Assembly (NCBI GenBank): GCA_030149525.1
Contig: JASBRJ010000299.1
Location: 1-52,881, forward strand
Reading direction: 5' to 3'
Source: a bacterium
Lineage (GTDB): Bacteria; Vulcanimicrobiota; Xenobia; Xenobiales; JADMJV01
Length of the DNA stretch: 52,881 nucleotides
Made by a program: the position numbers and the translations under genes. Below the pieces are notes generated by a model. That model did not search any database. It saw only the letters and a list, made by a program, of their open reading frames with translations, and was not told the DNA's origin. Shown piece after piece: positions 29,765 to 37,834 of this stretch (the stretch's first letter is position 1; every line of letters starts with the position of its first letter).

Positions 29765-30223
29765 ATGGAGTCCAGTGAAGTTTTACGAAAAGCTATTCAT
29801 GAGCGAGGTGTGAAATACGTCGCCAGCGAGTTGAAAGTGTCCACCTCCCTGGTCTATAAGTGGTGCCAGGAAAAAGAATCGGAGTCCGGCTCAGGAGTTG
29901 AGAATCCCCTGGACAGGTTGATTCGAGTGGTGGAGATCACAGGAGACACCGGTCTGATACACTGGCTTTGTCAGTCGGCCGGAGGGTTCTTTGTGGAGAA
30001 CCCGATCGACAAAGACGCCGGGAAAACGCCGGTTCTTGAAGCCACTCAAAAGCTTTTGAGCGAGTTCTCCGAGTTACTGGGTGCTGTCTCCAACAGCTAC
30101 AACAGCGACGGAGTGATCGACCACGGCGAAGCCGCTCGAATCCGCAAGGAGTGGGAAGATTTGAAAACCATGGCCGAAAAATTTGTGGTGGCTTGCGAAA
30201 AAGGCTTCTACACGGTAGCCTGA
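29765..30223 (+). CDS. Helix-turn-helix protein resembling phage CII/CP76-type regulators
   Basis: A 152-residue protein. The N-terminal region VLRKAIHERGVKYVASELKVSTSLVYKWCQE is a helix-turn-helix; the C-terminal two thirds are helical (LLSEFSELLGAVSNSYNSDG, DHGEAARIRKEWEDLK), as in the CII-like Phage_CP76 family. Such proteins also occur outside prophages, and no other phage gene is present here. It is separated by 8 bp from the zinc-ribbon gene and 10 bp from the P-type ATPase, so it may regulate this metal operon. GAGCGG upstream is a moderate ribosome-binding site. Confidence 0.7.
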   Translation: MESSEVLRKAIHERGVKYVASELKVSTSLVYKWCQEKESESGSGVENPLDRLIRVVEITGDTGLIHWLCQSAGGFFVENPIDKDAGKTPVLEATQKLLSEFSELLGAVSNSYNSDGVIDHGEAARIRKEWEDLKTMAEKFVVACEKGFYTVA

Positions 30224-30233
30224 GCACGAGTGC

Positions 30234-32729
30234 ATGGACCAAAATACCTTTCAACTTGAAGCCTCGCTGCTGGTCAAAGACGATTGCGAGCATTGTCTCG
30301 ATGAGCTGCAGAGAGTTCTGTCGACTCGAAACGGTATCGAGAAAGTCCACCTGAGCGGCGATAAGCTCTGTCTTCATTTCGACCCGAATCTTGTTTCGGT
30401 ATCCTCGGTAGAGCGCATGGCGCGCGAGTTGGGGGGCGAACTTGAGAGCCGGTTCCGCCATGAGCGCTTTCGGCTCCTCTCTCAATATTCGGGAGATCTG
30501 GCCCCGGGGCTTGAGCGACAGCTCAAAGAGCATCCGGGAATCTTTCACGCCAACTTCAATGCGGCGGCATCCTCACTTTCGGTGGCCTTTGATTCCACCC
30601 TTATTAAGGCTGATGACGTTCTGGAGTTGCTCGCTCGAAGCGGTCTTTCGGCGGAGGTGATTCGATCCGTATGCTGCGGAAGTCATCACGAACATGATCA
30701 TCATCACCACTCTCACGAGCCTTCCCACCACGATCCCGATCACGCCGAGTGTTCCGGCCATCATCATGACCATCATCATCACGCAGGATGCAGTCACGGA
30801 GAGGCTCCGAGCTTTCTGCCGCAATGGGTCCGCCAACGATGGCAAATTCTTCTGGTGGTGCTTTGCGGGGTCTTTTTTCTCACCGGTTTTTTAGGCCATC
30901 GCTTTTTCTCGCTGAGCGAACAGACCAGCTGGTTCCTCTATGTTCTGGCCTATGTGGCCGGAGCCTACGATATCTCCACTCACGCCATACCCGGCTTGTT
31001 CAAAGGTCGCTTCAATACCGACATTCTCATGTTGGCAGCGGCGGCAGGAGCGGCCGCCTTGGGAGAGTGGGCGGAGGGCGCATTTCTTCTCTTTCTTTTC
31101 TCCTTGGGTCACGCCGGGGAACATTACGCTCTGGAAAGGGCTCGTAACGCTATCGACGCCCTGGGCGAGTTGATGCCCAGCAAGGCCAACATCAAGACCG
31201 ATTCCGGTGTTGAAGAAGTGCCTCTGGATCAGGTGGAATTGGGGCAGGTGGCCGTTGTTCGTCCCGGAGACAGGATCCCGGTGGACGGGACGGTAGTGTC
31301 CGGCCGGTCGTCTGTCGACCAGGCCCCCATAACCGGTGAGAGTCAACCTGTTTTGAAAGAGCCGGGAGACGAAGTTTTTTGCGGGACTATCAACCAGGAG
31401 ACGGCGCTTGAAATCAAGGTTGAGAAGTTGGCCGCCGACAGCACTCTGAGCAGAGTCATGCAGATGGTGTCCGAGGCCCAGGACCAGAAGAGTCCTACCC
31501 AAGACTTTACTCAGAAATTCACCTCAAAATTTGTGCCGTCTGTTCTGCTCTTTACACTTCTCCTGATAATGGTTCCGCCCGCTATGGAATGGATGACTTG
31601 GCGTGACAGCTTCTATCGGGCCATGCTTTTGCTGGTGGCCTCTTCTCCCTGCGCTCTGGCGCTTGGTACACCGGCTGCCGTTCTAGCGGGCATCGCCCAG
31701 GCTGCCCGAAACGGAGTCCTCATAAAAGGCGGTTTACACCTGGAGACTCTCGGCTCTATTCGGGCCATCGCTTTCGACAAAACGGGAACTCTCACCGAGG
31801 GGCGCTTCAAAGTGACAGACCTGGTGGGAACCGGTGGGGTGTCGGAGGAAGAACTTCTCACCGTGGCCGCTTCCATTGAGCAGCAATCCAATCATCCTAT
31901 CGCCCGGGCCGTGGTGGAGGCTGCCAGAGGCCGGGAGTTGCCGCTCTTCCAAGGCGAATCGCTGGAGAATCTAGCCGGTTTTGGAGTCCGTAGTTCCCAC
32001 CAGGGTCAGAGTATCTGGCTCGGGTCCCGCAAACTATTTTCCAGCGGCCAGGGAGCGCCGGTGCTCGACGGTGAGTTTGAGCAGGCCGTGGAGTCCTTCG
32101 AAAAGGAAGGGAAGACCGTCGTAGTGGTCGGCCGTGGGAAAAGTGTTCTGGGAGTGCTCACGTTGGCGGATACCCCCCGTTCCACCAGCAAGGAGGCTCT
32201 TCAGAAGCTTCAGGCTCTGGGCATCCAGCATACCGTCATGCTCACCGGGGACAACAAAAAAGCGGCGGAGAACGTCGGTTCTCAATTGGGCCTCACGGAT
32301 ATTCGCGCGGAGCTTCTACCCGATCACAAATGGGAAGCTGTTAAGGAGTTGAAGGAAAAGTTCGGTGCCCTGGCCATGGTGGGGGATGGGGTCAATGATG
32401 CTCCGGCGTTAGCGGCGGCCGACGTGGGGATCGCCATGGGGGGAGCCGGGACGGCGGTCGCTCTGGAGACGGCAGACGTCGCACTTATGGGAGACGACAT
32501 TGCCCGACTTCCCTTCGCCGTGGGATTGAGCCGCGCCAGTCGTCGAATCATCAAGCAAAACCTTTTCATCTCTCTGGGTGTTATAGGGGTATTGATACTG
32601 ACGTCTGTGACCGGACTCGGCGATTTGAGCGTCACTGTAGTGTTTCATGAAGGGAGCACTCTTGCCGTGATCGCCAACGCTCTTCGACTTTTAGCCTATA
32701 AAGGCCAAGGGAGTCCAAACCACACGTAG
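30234..32729 (+). CDS. P1B-4-type heavy-metal transporting ATPase with His-rich N-terminus
   Basis: An 831-residue membrane pump for divalent metal export (Zn, Co, Cd or Fe). The N-terminus carries two ferredoxin-like HMA domains: the first has C18-x2-C21 (DDCEHC), the second lacks cysteines. A histidine/aspartate-rich stretch follows at residues 151-188. The transmembrane metal motif is SPC (Ser471-Pro472-Cys473) rather than CPC, and the last helices contain VVFHEGSTLAVIANALRLL, the HEGS/GT signature of the P1B-4 group. Phosphorylation Asp515 (DKTGTLTEG), the SNHP nucleotide motif and GDGVNDAPAL are intact. It is the third gene of the zinc-ribbon/HTH operon and 10 bp upstream of the NAGPA-like gene. 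Confidence 0.93.
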   Translation: MDQNTFQLEASLLVKDDCEHCLDELQRVLSTRNGIEKVHLSGDKLCLHFDPNLVSVSSVERMARELGGELESRFRHERFRLLSQYSGDLAPGLERQLKEHPGIFHANFNAAASSLSVAFDSTLIKADDVLELLARSGLSAEVIRSVCCGSHHEHDHHHHSHEPSHHDPDHAECSGHHHDHHHHAGCSHGEAPSFLPQWVRQRWQILLVVLCGVFFLTGFLGHRFFSLSEQTSWFLYVLAYVAGAYDISTHAIPGLFKGRFNTDILMLAAAAGAAALGEWAEGAFLLFLFSLGHAGEHYALERARNAIDALGELMPSKANIKTDSGVEEVPLDQVELGQVAVVRPGDRIPVDGTVVSGRSSVDQAPITGESQPVLKEPGDEVFCGTINQETALEIKVEKLAADSTLSRVMQMVSEAQDQKSPTQDFTQKFTSKFVPSVLLFTLLLIMVPPAMEWMTWRDSFYRAMLLLVASSPCALALGTPAAVLAGIAQAARNGVLIKGGLHLETLGSIRAIAFDKTGTLTEGRFKVTDLVGTGGVSEEELLTVAASIEQQSNHPIARAVVEAARGRELPLFQGESLENLAGFGVRSSHQGQSIWLGSRKLFSSGQGAPVLDGEFEQAVESFEKEGKTVVVVGRGKSVLGVLTLADTPRSTSKEALQKLQALGIQHTVMLTGDNKKAAENVGSQLGLTDIRAELLPDHKWEAVKELKEKFGALAMVGDGVNDAPALAAADVGIAMGGAGTAVALETADVALMGDDIARLPFAVGLSRASRRIIKQNLFISLGVIGVLILTSVTGLGDLSVTVVFHEGSTLAVIANALRLLAYKGQGSPNHT

Positions 32730-32739
32730 AAATAAGAGA

Positions 32740-34023
32740 GTGGAGGACTCTGGATTGGGCCGATTTGGGATTTTTATACTTCTTCTTTTCTCTCTGTTCG
32801 GAGGACAAGCTGCTCTGGCCAAACCCCACGAAGGTGTGACCTACGTGAAAACGGTCGCCGGGGGGTTGCCTCTCCATCTCGTAGATGTGGACCTCAGTCG
32901 GAGCGACCTGGTCATTCGACCCGTGGTTGTGCCGGCAGGTCACCGCGAGTCCTTCGACGCCCTCACCTCCCGGCATCGCCCGGTGGTGGCCGTTAACGGC
33001 ACCTTTTTCGATACCAAGACGGGAATCACCGTGGGCAACCTGGTGGCTCAGGGGCGTCTCCTCAGTGAAGGGATGACCGGTAGCAACCTTGTTTTGGAAA
33101 AGGACGGCTCGGTCAAGTTGCTCTCTTCTTCTCGAAATCTGGGGCGCTACCAGGACTGGTCTCAAGTGGAGTGTGCCGTGGGGGCCGGGCCGACTTTGAT
33201 CGCGTCCGGCAACTTCTTCATGGACCCAAGAGGTGAGGGGTTTCGCGATCCCAGCCTTTTTACACCCAGGCCACGTTCGGCCATCGGTGTGACCGAAGAC
33301 GGCCATCTCAGAGTGGTCGTGGTGACCAAGCCCGTCACCCTATGGCAGCTGGCTAAGGCCATGAAGGCCCTCCACTGCTACCACGCCATCAATCTGGACG
33401 GGGGGTCTTCCACCGGACTTTCCGTGGGCGGGAGCACCATGGTCCGACCTTCACGAAAACTGACCAACATCGTAGGGGTTTTTGCCTCTCATATGGAGCC
33501 TCAGTTAGATCGGGCCGTAGGTGTGGCTCAGCGACGAGCCATGGCTCATTATCAAAAAGGTCTCAGATACCTGAGCTCGGGCCATCTTCGACTCGCTCGT
33601 TCTCAGATGCGCCAGGCGGTTTCGAAGGCTCCTGAGCAGGCGGCCTTCTGGCGGGCGGCGGGCGAAGCGGAACTCAAGTTGGGTTATCCGGAGCAGGCAG
33701 TGCGTGATCTTCACCAGGCTTCACAGATTTACTTCCGCCGTGGAGATTATGCTTCGGCTCTCGAACTGGCCAACAAAGTTCTAGAAATTCAGCCTCATGA
33801 TAAGGCCGCCCACCTGATGGCCGGAGAATGTGAGTTGGAGCTGAATCGTGAGGACAGGGCCGACGGCCATGTTCGGGCGGTTCTTCAGATGGCGCCGGGG
33901 CATCCGAAGGCGGTGGCTCTGCTCAAGAATGTCAAGGCTAGGCAGAAAGAGCGCGCCCAAGCTCTCGTCGATCTCTTTGCCGGGCCTTACAATTTCCTAA
34001 CCAGCACGCTGCCGATAGAGTAG
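32740..34023 (+). CDS. Phosphodiester glycosidase (NAGPA-like) domain with C-terminal TPR repeats, exported
   Basis: A 427-residue protein with an N-terminal signal sequence (FGIFILLLFSLFGGQAALA). Residues about 65-250 are a DUF2233/NAGPA domain: VVAVNGTFFDTKTG, ECAVGAGPTLIASG, PRPRSAIGVTEDGHL and the hallmark NLDGGSSTGL. This fold cleaves sugar phosphodiesters, for example on exopolysaccharide or teichoic-like polymers. The last 150 residues form about four TPR units (AHYQKGLRYLSSGHLRLARS ...). GTG start 10 bp after the ATPase stop. The fusion of an envelope glycosidase with TPRs is uncommon. The 3' end overlaps the convergent KAS III gene by 37 bp. Confidence 0.85.
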   Translation: MEDSGLGRFGIFILLLFSLFGGQAALAKPHEGVTYVKTVAGGLPLHLVDVDLSRSDLVIRPVVVPAGHRESFDALTSRHRPVVAVNGTFFDTKTGITVGNLVAQGRLLSEGMTGSNLVLEKDGSVKLLSSSRNLGRYQDWSQVECAVGAGPTLIASGNFFMDPRGEGFRDPSLFTPRPRSAIGVTEDGHLRVVVVTKPVTLWQLAKAMKALHCYHAINLDGGSSTGLSVGGSTMVRPSRKLTNIVGVFASHMEPQLDRAVGVAQRRAMAHYQKGLRYLSSGHLRLARSQMRQAVSKAPEQAAFWRAAGEAELKLGYPEQAVRDLHQASQIYFRRGDYASALELANKVLEIQPHDKAAHLMAGECELELNREDRADGHVRAVLQMAPGHPKAVALLKNVKARQKERAQALVDLFAGPYNFLTSTLPIE

Positions 34024-35090
34024 CCTGCCCCGAAACTGCAGATGACACCAAGATCGCCCGCCTTCAAGTGACTCTGGTGCTGATGAAACGCTATTATGGA
34101 ACCGGCCGACGAGGTATTGGCGTATTGTTCCAGGATGTTGGGAGCTTCTTCTTCGGTGGCTTCTCTGCCCAAGAGTCTTTTCGCGATCAGGGTATTCATA
34201 CTCTGATTCGCCTGGTGAAGCCACATACATCGAACGGAGGCTGGATCAAGCTCGTTCTCACCGAGATGCTCGGAGAGAAGATTAGACACAAGAGTTGTCA
34301 CCTCCTTAAACACCTTGCGACCCTCCTGGTAGAAAAGGAGAGCCGGGTCGTTTTCCGGCCGGTCTTCGCAGCGGGTGAGGAAGCCGCGATTGTTCCGGAT
34401 GTTGTTCGAGAACTGAGTGGAAAGTCGAGTGCTTATCACTTCGAAGGCGTTGCTTGAGCGACAGCCTTGTTTTCTCTCTACGATAACGGCCGTGCAGGCA
34501 TCGCCGAATATGAAATGTGAGTCACGATCTCGAAAATTGAGGTGGCCGGAGCAGATCTCGGGGCTTGCCACCAGGACGCGATTGGCGGTACCTACCTGAA
34601 CCAGTGCCACAGCTTGGGCAATGCCAAAGGTGGCCGAGGAGCATGCCACATTCATATCGTAGGCAAACCCGCCGGCGCTCAGAGCGTTTTGAACCTCCAC
34701 CGCAAGAGCGGGGTAGGGACGCTGGTGGTTGGAGCAGGCTACCAGGACGGCATCGATATCCGAACCTTCCACTCCAGCCATCTTCAGCGCTTCCTGAGCG
34801 GCGTTGACGCACATTTCGGCCTGAATGGACAACTCGTCGTCGGAACGGCGGGCCAGGCGCGGACGCATACGGCCGATATCCAGGATACCACTCTTGTCCA
34901 TCACATGACGCTTTTCGATGCCCGAAGCTTTTTTGATGAATTCCGCCGAGGAGTCCTCAAGTTTTGTGTTGGGATTGCAACTGGCGTGCTCTTTGGCGAC
35001 GAACTTATTGAAAGAGGCAACTAACTCTTCGTTAGTGATCACATTCGGAGGAGTGAAGACTCCCGTTCCGGAGATAACGATCTGATTCAT
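33987..35090 (-). CDS. Beta-ketoacyl-ACP synthase III-like enzyme
   Basis: A 367-residue condensing enzyme of the FabH family, which joins an acyl-CoA to malonyl-ACP. The catalytic triad is complete: Cys150 (NVACSSATFG), His292 (WLHQANQSM) and Asn325 (EQYANTSSAGS). It is longer than classical FabH (about 320) because of an N-terminal insertion, SCNPNTKLEDSSAEFIKKASG, found in the FabH2/long-form subgroup that may prefer longer or unusual acyl primers. No other fatty-acid gene is adjacent. No clear Shine-Dalgarno precedes the ATG. Its downstream end overlaps the NAGPA-like gene on the opposite strand. Confidence 0.9.
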   Translation of the reverse strand: MNQIVISGTGVFTPPNVITNEELVASFNKFVAKEHASCNPNTKLEDSSAEFIKKASGIEKRHVMDKSGILDIGRMRPRLARRSDDELSIQAEMCVNAAQEALKMAGVEGSDIDAVLVACSNHQRPYPALAVEVQNALSAGGFAYDMNVACSSATFGIAQAVALVQVGTANRVLVASPEICSGHLNFRDRDSHFIFGDACTAVIVERKQGCRSSNAFEVISTRLSTQFSNNIRNNRGFLTRCEDRPENDPALLFYQEGRKVFKEVTTLVSNLLSEHLGENELDPASVRCMWLHQANQSMNTLIAKRLLGREATEEEAPNILEQYANTSSAGSIIAFHQHQSHLKAGDLGVICSFGAGYSIGSVLVRKL

Positions 35091-35121
35091 AGAGTAAGAT
35101 TTGGGACCAACCCATGAACTC

Positions 35122-36450
35122 CTATGTGACGGAGCACTGTTGTTCCATCACTTTCCGTCGCACGAAGCCTTCTCCCAAATAGGCCAGCACCACCGCTCTC
35201 AAGGCAACAAAAGCGAAGTAGCCCATCCACAGTCTTTCCGGGGATCGGGAGGCGATGGACCAAAGGGCAAAGGGGAGAAATCCCAGCAACGTGCCGGTTA
35301 GAACGGAGGTACGCATATCAGTTCCCCGCGTCAGACCGATGCAGAGGCCGTCATAGAGATAGGCGTAGCTGCCGGCCACGAGTGCTGCCAGAAAATAGGG
35401 TAAAAGGTGGAAGGCCAACTCATTAATGTTCTGATGCGCTGTCATCCGGGCCAGGAGCGATTTGGCAAAAAGAGTAAATCCGGCAGCAAAGAGCAACGTT
35501 GTGATTGTGGTGGTGCCCAACGCCACCCTCAATTGAGTTGTGACCTCACCCCATCTTTGGGCACCTGCAGCCTTGCCGGCAAGAGACTCCAGGGCGTAAG
35601 CGTAGCCGTCCACAAAGTAGGCGCAAAACAGAAGCAGTTGGAGCAGAACCGCGTTGGCGGCCACAACCTCTTCTCCCAGCCAGGCGCTTATGTTGGTAAA
35701 GCTTGTGACTGTGAGGATGAGGAAAAAACTTCTCACAAAGATCTGTCCGTTCAAGCTCATGAGGCTCGCCAATTTTTCCGGATTAGCCAGGCTTGGCCAG
35801 GAGAACCGAGGGAGTCGACCCCACGACTTCCAAACCAGGAAGAGGCCGAAGAGAAAACTGAGAATATCGGAGGCCGCGGTGGCGTATCCTGCTCCCTGGG
35901 CTCCCCAGCCCAATCTCCAAATGAAGAGATAGTCCAGAGCAACGATGAGAAAGTTCTGCACAACAGAAAGTAACAGGACATGGCGGCTGAGAAGTCGGCC
36001 CAATAGCCAACCGTTAATAGCCATCAAGCCTAGAACGGCCGGTGCTCCAAGGACTCTGGCTCGAAAATAGAGGGCCCCCTGAGCTTCCACCTCAGGCGAC
36101 CCCTGAAGGAGTTGAAAGCTCACCCACTCAATGACCGGGCGACAAAGAAGGATGAGAAGTCCCAATCCCACCCCCAGAAGGAAACTCCGAAAAAACAGAG
36201 CCGAAGTTTCCTCCTCCTCGTCTGCACCCACGGAGTTAGAAGTGAGTCCTGTGGTGCTCATTCGTAAAAAGGCGAAGCCCCAGTAGAGAAAGCTGAAGAT
36301 GGCTCCGGCAAGCGCCACACCGGAAAGGGGATCGGCTGTCTCTTGGTGGCCGAGCAAGACCGTGTCTACCAGTCCCGCCAGTGGAACGGTGAGGTTACTC
36401 AGGACGTTGGGGACGGCGAGGTGCAGATGCTGACGCAGCGCCCGCTTCAA
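35122..36450 (-). CDS. MATE-family multidrug/metabolite efflux protein (DinF-like)
   Basis: A 442-residue integral membrane protein with about 12 helices and the two-fold MATE pattern: LAVPNVLSNLTVPLAGLVDTVLLGH at the N-terminus and LAGAIFSFLYWGFAFLRMSTTGLT in helix 2-3, followed in the second half by NISAWLGEEVVAANAVLLQL. The sequence is closest to DinF-like MATEs by eye. MATE proteins export organic cations or metabolites using Na+ or H+ gradients. The TTG start (36448-36450) overlaps the TGA of the HMG-CoA lyase gene, so it is the last gene of the leucine-catabolism operon. Confidence 0.88.
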   Translation of the reverse strand: MKRALRQHLHLAVPNVLSNLTVPLAGLVDTVLLGHQETADPLSGVALAGAIFSFLYWGFAFLRMSTTGLTSNSVGADEEEETSALFFRSFLLGVGLGLLILLCRPVIEWVSFQLLQGSPEVEAQGALYFRARVLGAPAVLGLMAINGWLLGRLLSRHVLLLSVVQNFLIVALDYLFIWRLGWGAQGAGYATAASDILSFLFGLFLVWKSWGRLPRFSWPSLANPEKLASLMSLNGQIFVRSFFLILTVTSFTNISAWLGEEVVAANAVLLQLLLFCAYFVDGYAYALESLAGKAAGAQRWGEVTTQLRVALGTTTITTLLFAAGFTLFAKSLLARMTAHQNINELAFHLLPYFLAALVAGSYAYLYDGLCIGLTRGTDMRTSVLTGTLLGFLPFALWSIASRSPERLWMGYFAFVALRAVVLAYLGEGFVRRKVMEQQCSVT

Positions 36451-37352
36451 GATGTAGCGACTTTGCTCCGGTGGATCGCCATGAGATGGCTGGAGGCTTT
36501 TCTGCCAAGGCCTTGCTCAAGGTAATGAGCGGCTTTGAGAACACTTTCCCGCTCGATGCCATGTTCCCAACCGCCCCGGTCGAGCATGTAGAGGAGGTCT
36601 TCGGTGGCAAGATTTCCGGTTGCTCCCGGTGCGTAGGGGCAGCCCCCGGCTCCTCCCACGGAACTGTCAAAAGCTCGAATGCCTCTGGCTAATCCCCTGG
36701 TCACATTGGCGAGTGCGGTCCCGTAGGTGTCGTGGAGATGGAGAGCCAGTTGGTCCGGCGAGACACCTTCCAACTCATTCATGAGGTTATCGATATCCTC
36801 AGGGACAGCGGCCCCGATGGTGTCGCCAAGGCTCACCTGGTCGCATCCCATAGCCAGCAGCCTTTTGGTCAGGTGGGCGGCTGTGGCTGGTTGAATGTTA
36901 CCTTCGAAGGGACAAACGAAGACGGTGGAGAGGTATCCGCGAACGGAAAGGCCTAACTCGAGAGCTCTCTCGACCACAGCCCCGGTTTGTTCCAACGATT
37001 CTTCGATACTTCGGTTGGTGTTCTTTTGAGAGAACGATTCACTGGCGGCGATGAAGACAGCGACTCGTTTCGCCCCTGCGGCGACCGCCCTCTCCAGACC
37101 TTTGCTATTGGGAACCAGCACCGTTCTTCGGCCTGACTGTGGAAGTGATTGAAGTCGCTCCAGGAGGTCTGCAGCGTCGGCCAGTTGGGGTACCCACTTG
37201 GGATGGACCATGGAGGTGACCTCCACCTCGGGAAAACCGCAGGACTCAAGCCGTTGAATGAGACCAAGTTTAAAATCTGTGGAGAGCGGATTTTTCTCGT
37301 TCTGCAAACCGTCTCTCGGTCCGACTTCGATAACCTGGACTGCCCGACTCAA
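36447..37352 (-). CDS. mvaB: Hydroxymethylglutaryl-CoA lyase
   Basis: A 301-residue TIM-barrel enzyme that splits HMG-CoA to acetoacetate and acetyl-CoA, the last step of leucine breakdown. EVGPRDGLQNE carries the metal Asp and catalytic Arg, LHLHDTYGTALAN the metal histidines, and the signature SSVGGAGGCPYAPGATGNLA the flexible loop with its cysteine. TTG at 37350-37352 overlaps the stop of the biotin-carrier gene (TTGA), and the downstream MATE gene begins with the same arrangement. Neighbours mccB, biotin carboxylase and biotin carrier make the leucine assignment firm. Confidence 0.93.
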   Translation of the reverse strand: MSRAVQVIEVGPRDGLQNEKNPLSTDFKLGLIQRLESCGFPEVEVTSMVHPKWVPQLADAADLLERLQSLPQSGRRTVLVPNSKGLERAVAAGAKRVAVFIAASESFSQKNTNRSIEESLEQTGAVVERALELGLSVRGYLSTVFVCPFEGNIQPATAAHLTKRLLAMGCDQVSLGDTIGAAVPEDIDNLMNELEGVSPDQLALHLHDTYGTALANVTRGLARGIRAFDSSVGGAGGCPYAPGATGNLATEDLLYMLDRGGWEHGIERESVLKAAHYLEQGLGRKASSHLMAIHRSKVATS

Positions 37353-37834
37353 GCTTTCGTCTCCTCGATCTCCAGCAGCAGCGCTCCCTGCGAAACCATT
37401 TGACCGGGTTCCACGGCAACGGTTTTGACAACGCCTGCCACAGTGGCGTCCAGAGCCAGTTCCATCTTCATCGATTCCATGAGAACGAGATTTTGACCCA
37501 CTTCCACCTGGTCACCCTGGGCAACCGCTACCTGCAGAATTTTGCCCGGCATTTGGGCCTTCACGGTGCCGCCGCCCGCTCCGGCAGAGCCTCCGGCGGC
37601 GTTCCTTCGACGGGGGTCGTCCAGTTCGAATTCATGAATGGTTCCGTTGAGCCAAACCTGCGCTTTGCCGCCTTCTCGGTGAATCCAGAAAGGAACCCGC
37701 TTGCCGTTGAGTTCCACGAACTGCGGAGTGCAGCGGAAAGACTTTTCTCCCACAAAGAGAGTGTTCTCTGAGGCGTGATAAACCGCTTCGATCTCTCTGG
37801 TTTCGCCGTCCTCAATATGTCTGAACTTCGCCAT
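37349..37834 (-). CDS. Biotin carrier protein of methylcrotonyl-CoA carboxylase (separate subunit)
   Basis: A 161-residue protein whose C-terminal half is a biotinyl domain with the biotin lysine Lys123 in LMESMKMEL and the preceding VKAQMPGKILQVAVAQGDQV. The first ~75 residues (FRHIEDGETREIEAVYH ... AQVWLNGTIHEFEL) are a beta domain like that linking biotin carboxylase to the biotin domain in fused MCC alpha subunits; an Ala/Gly linker separates them. ATG at 37834 is chosen over TTG at 37849 because GGAG lies nine bases before it and it overlaps the biotin-carboxylase stop (TGATG). Confidence 0.88.
   Translation of the reverse strand: MAKFRHIEDGETREIEAVYHASENTLFVGEKSFRCTPQFVELNGKRVPFWIHREGGKAQVWLNGTIHEFELDDPRRRNAAGGSAGAGGGTVKAQMPGKILQVAVAQGDQVEVGQNLVLMESMKMELALDATVAGVVKTVAVEPGQMVSQGALLLEIEETKA

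Noticed and set aside
29765-30223. Prophage remnant suggested by the CII-like HTH protein
   Set aside because: No integrase, capsid, terminase or attachment repeats nearby; the gene is embedded in a metal-pump operon with regular spacing.
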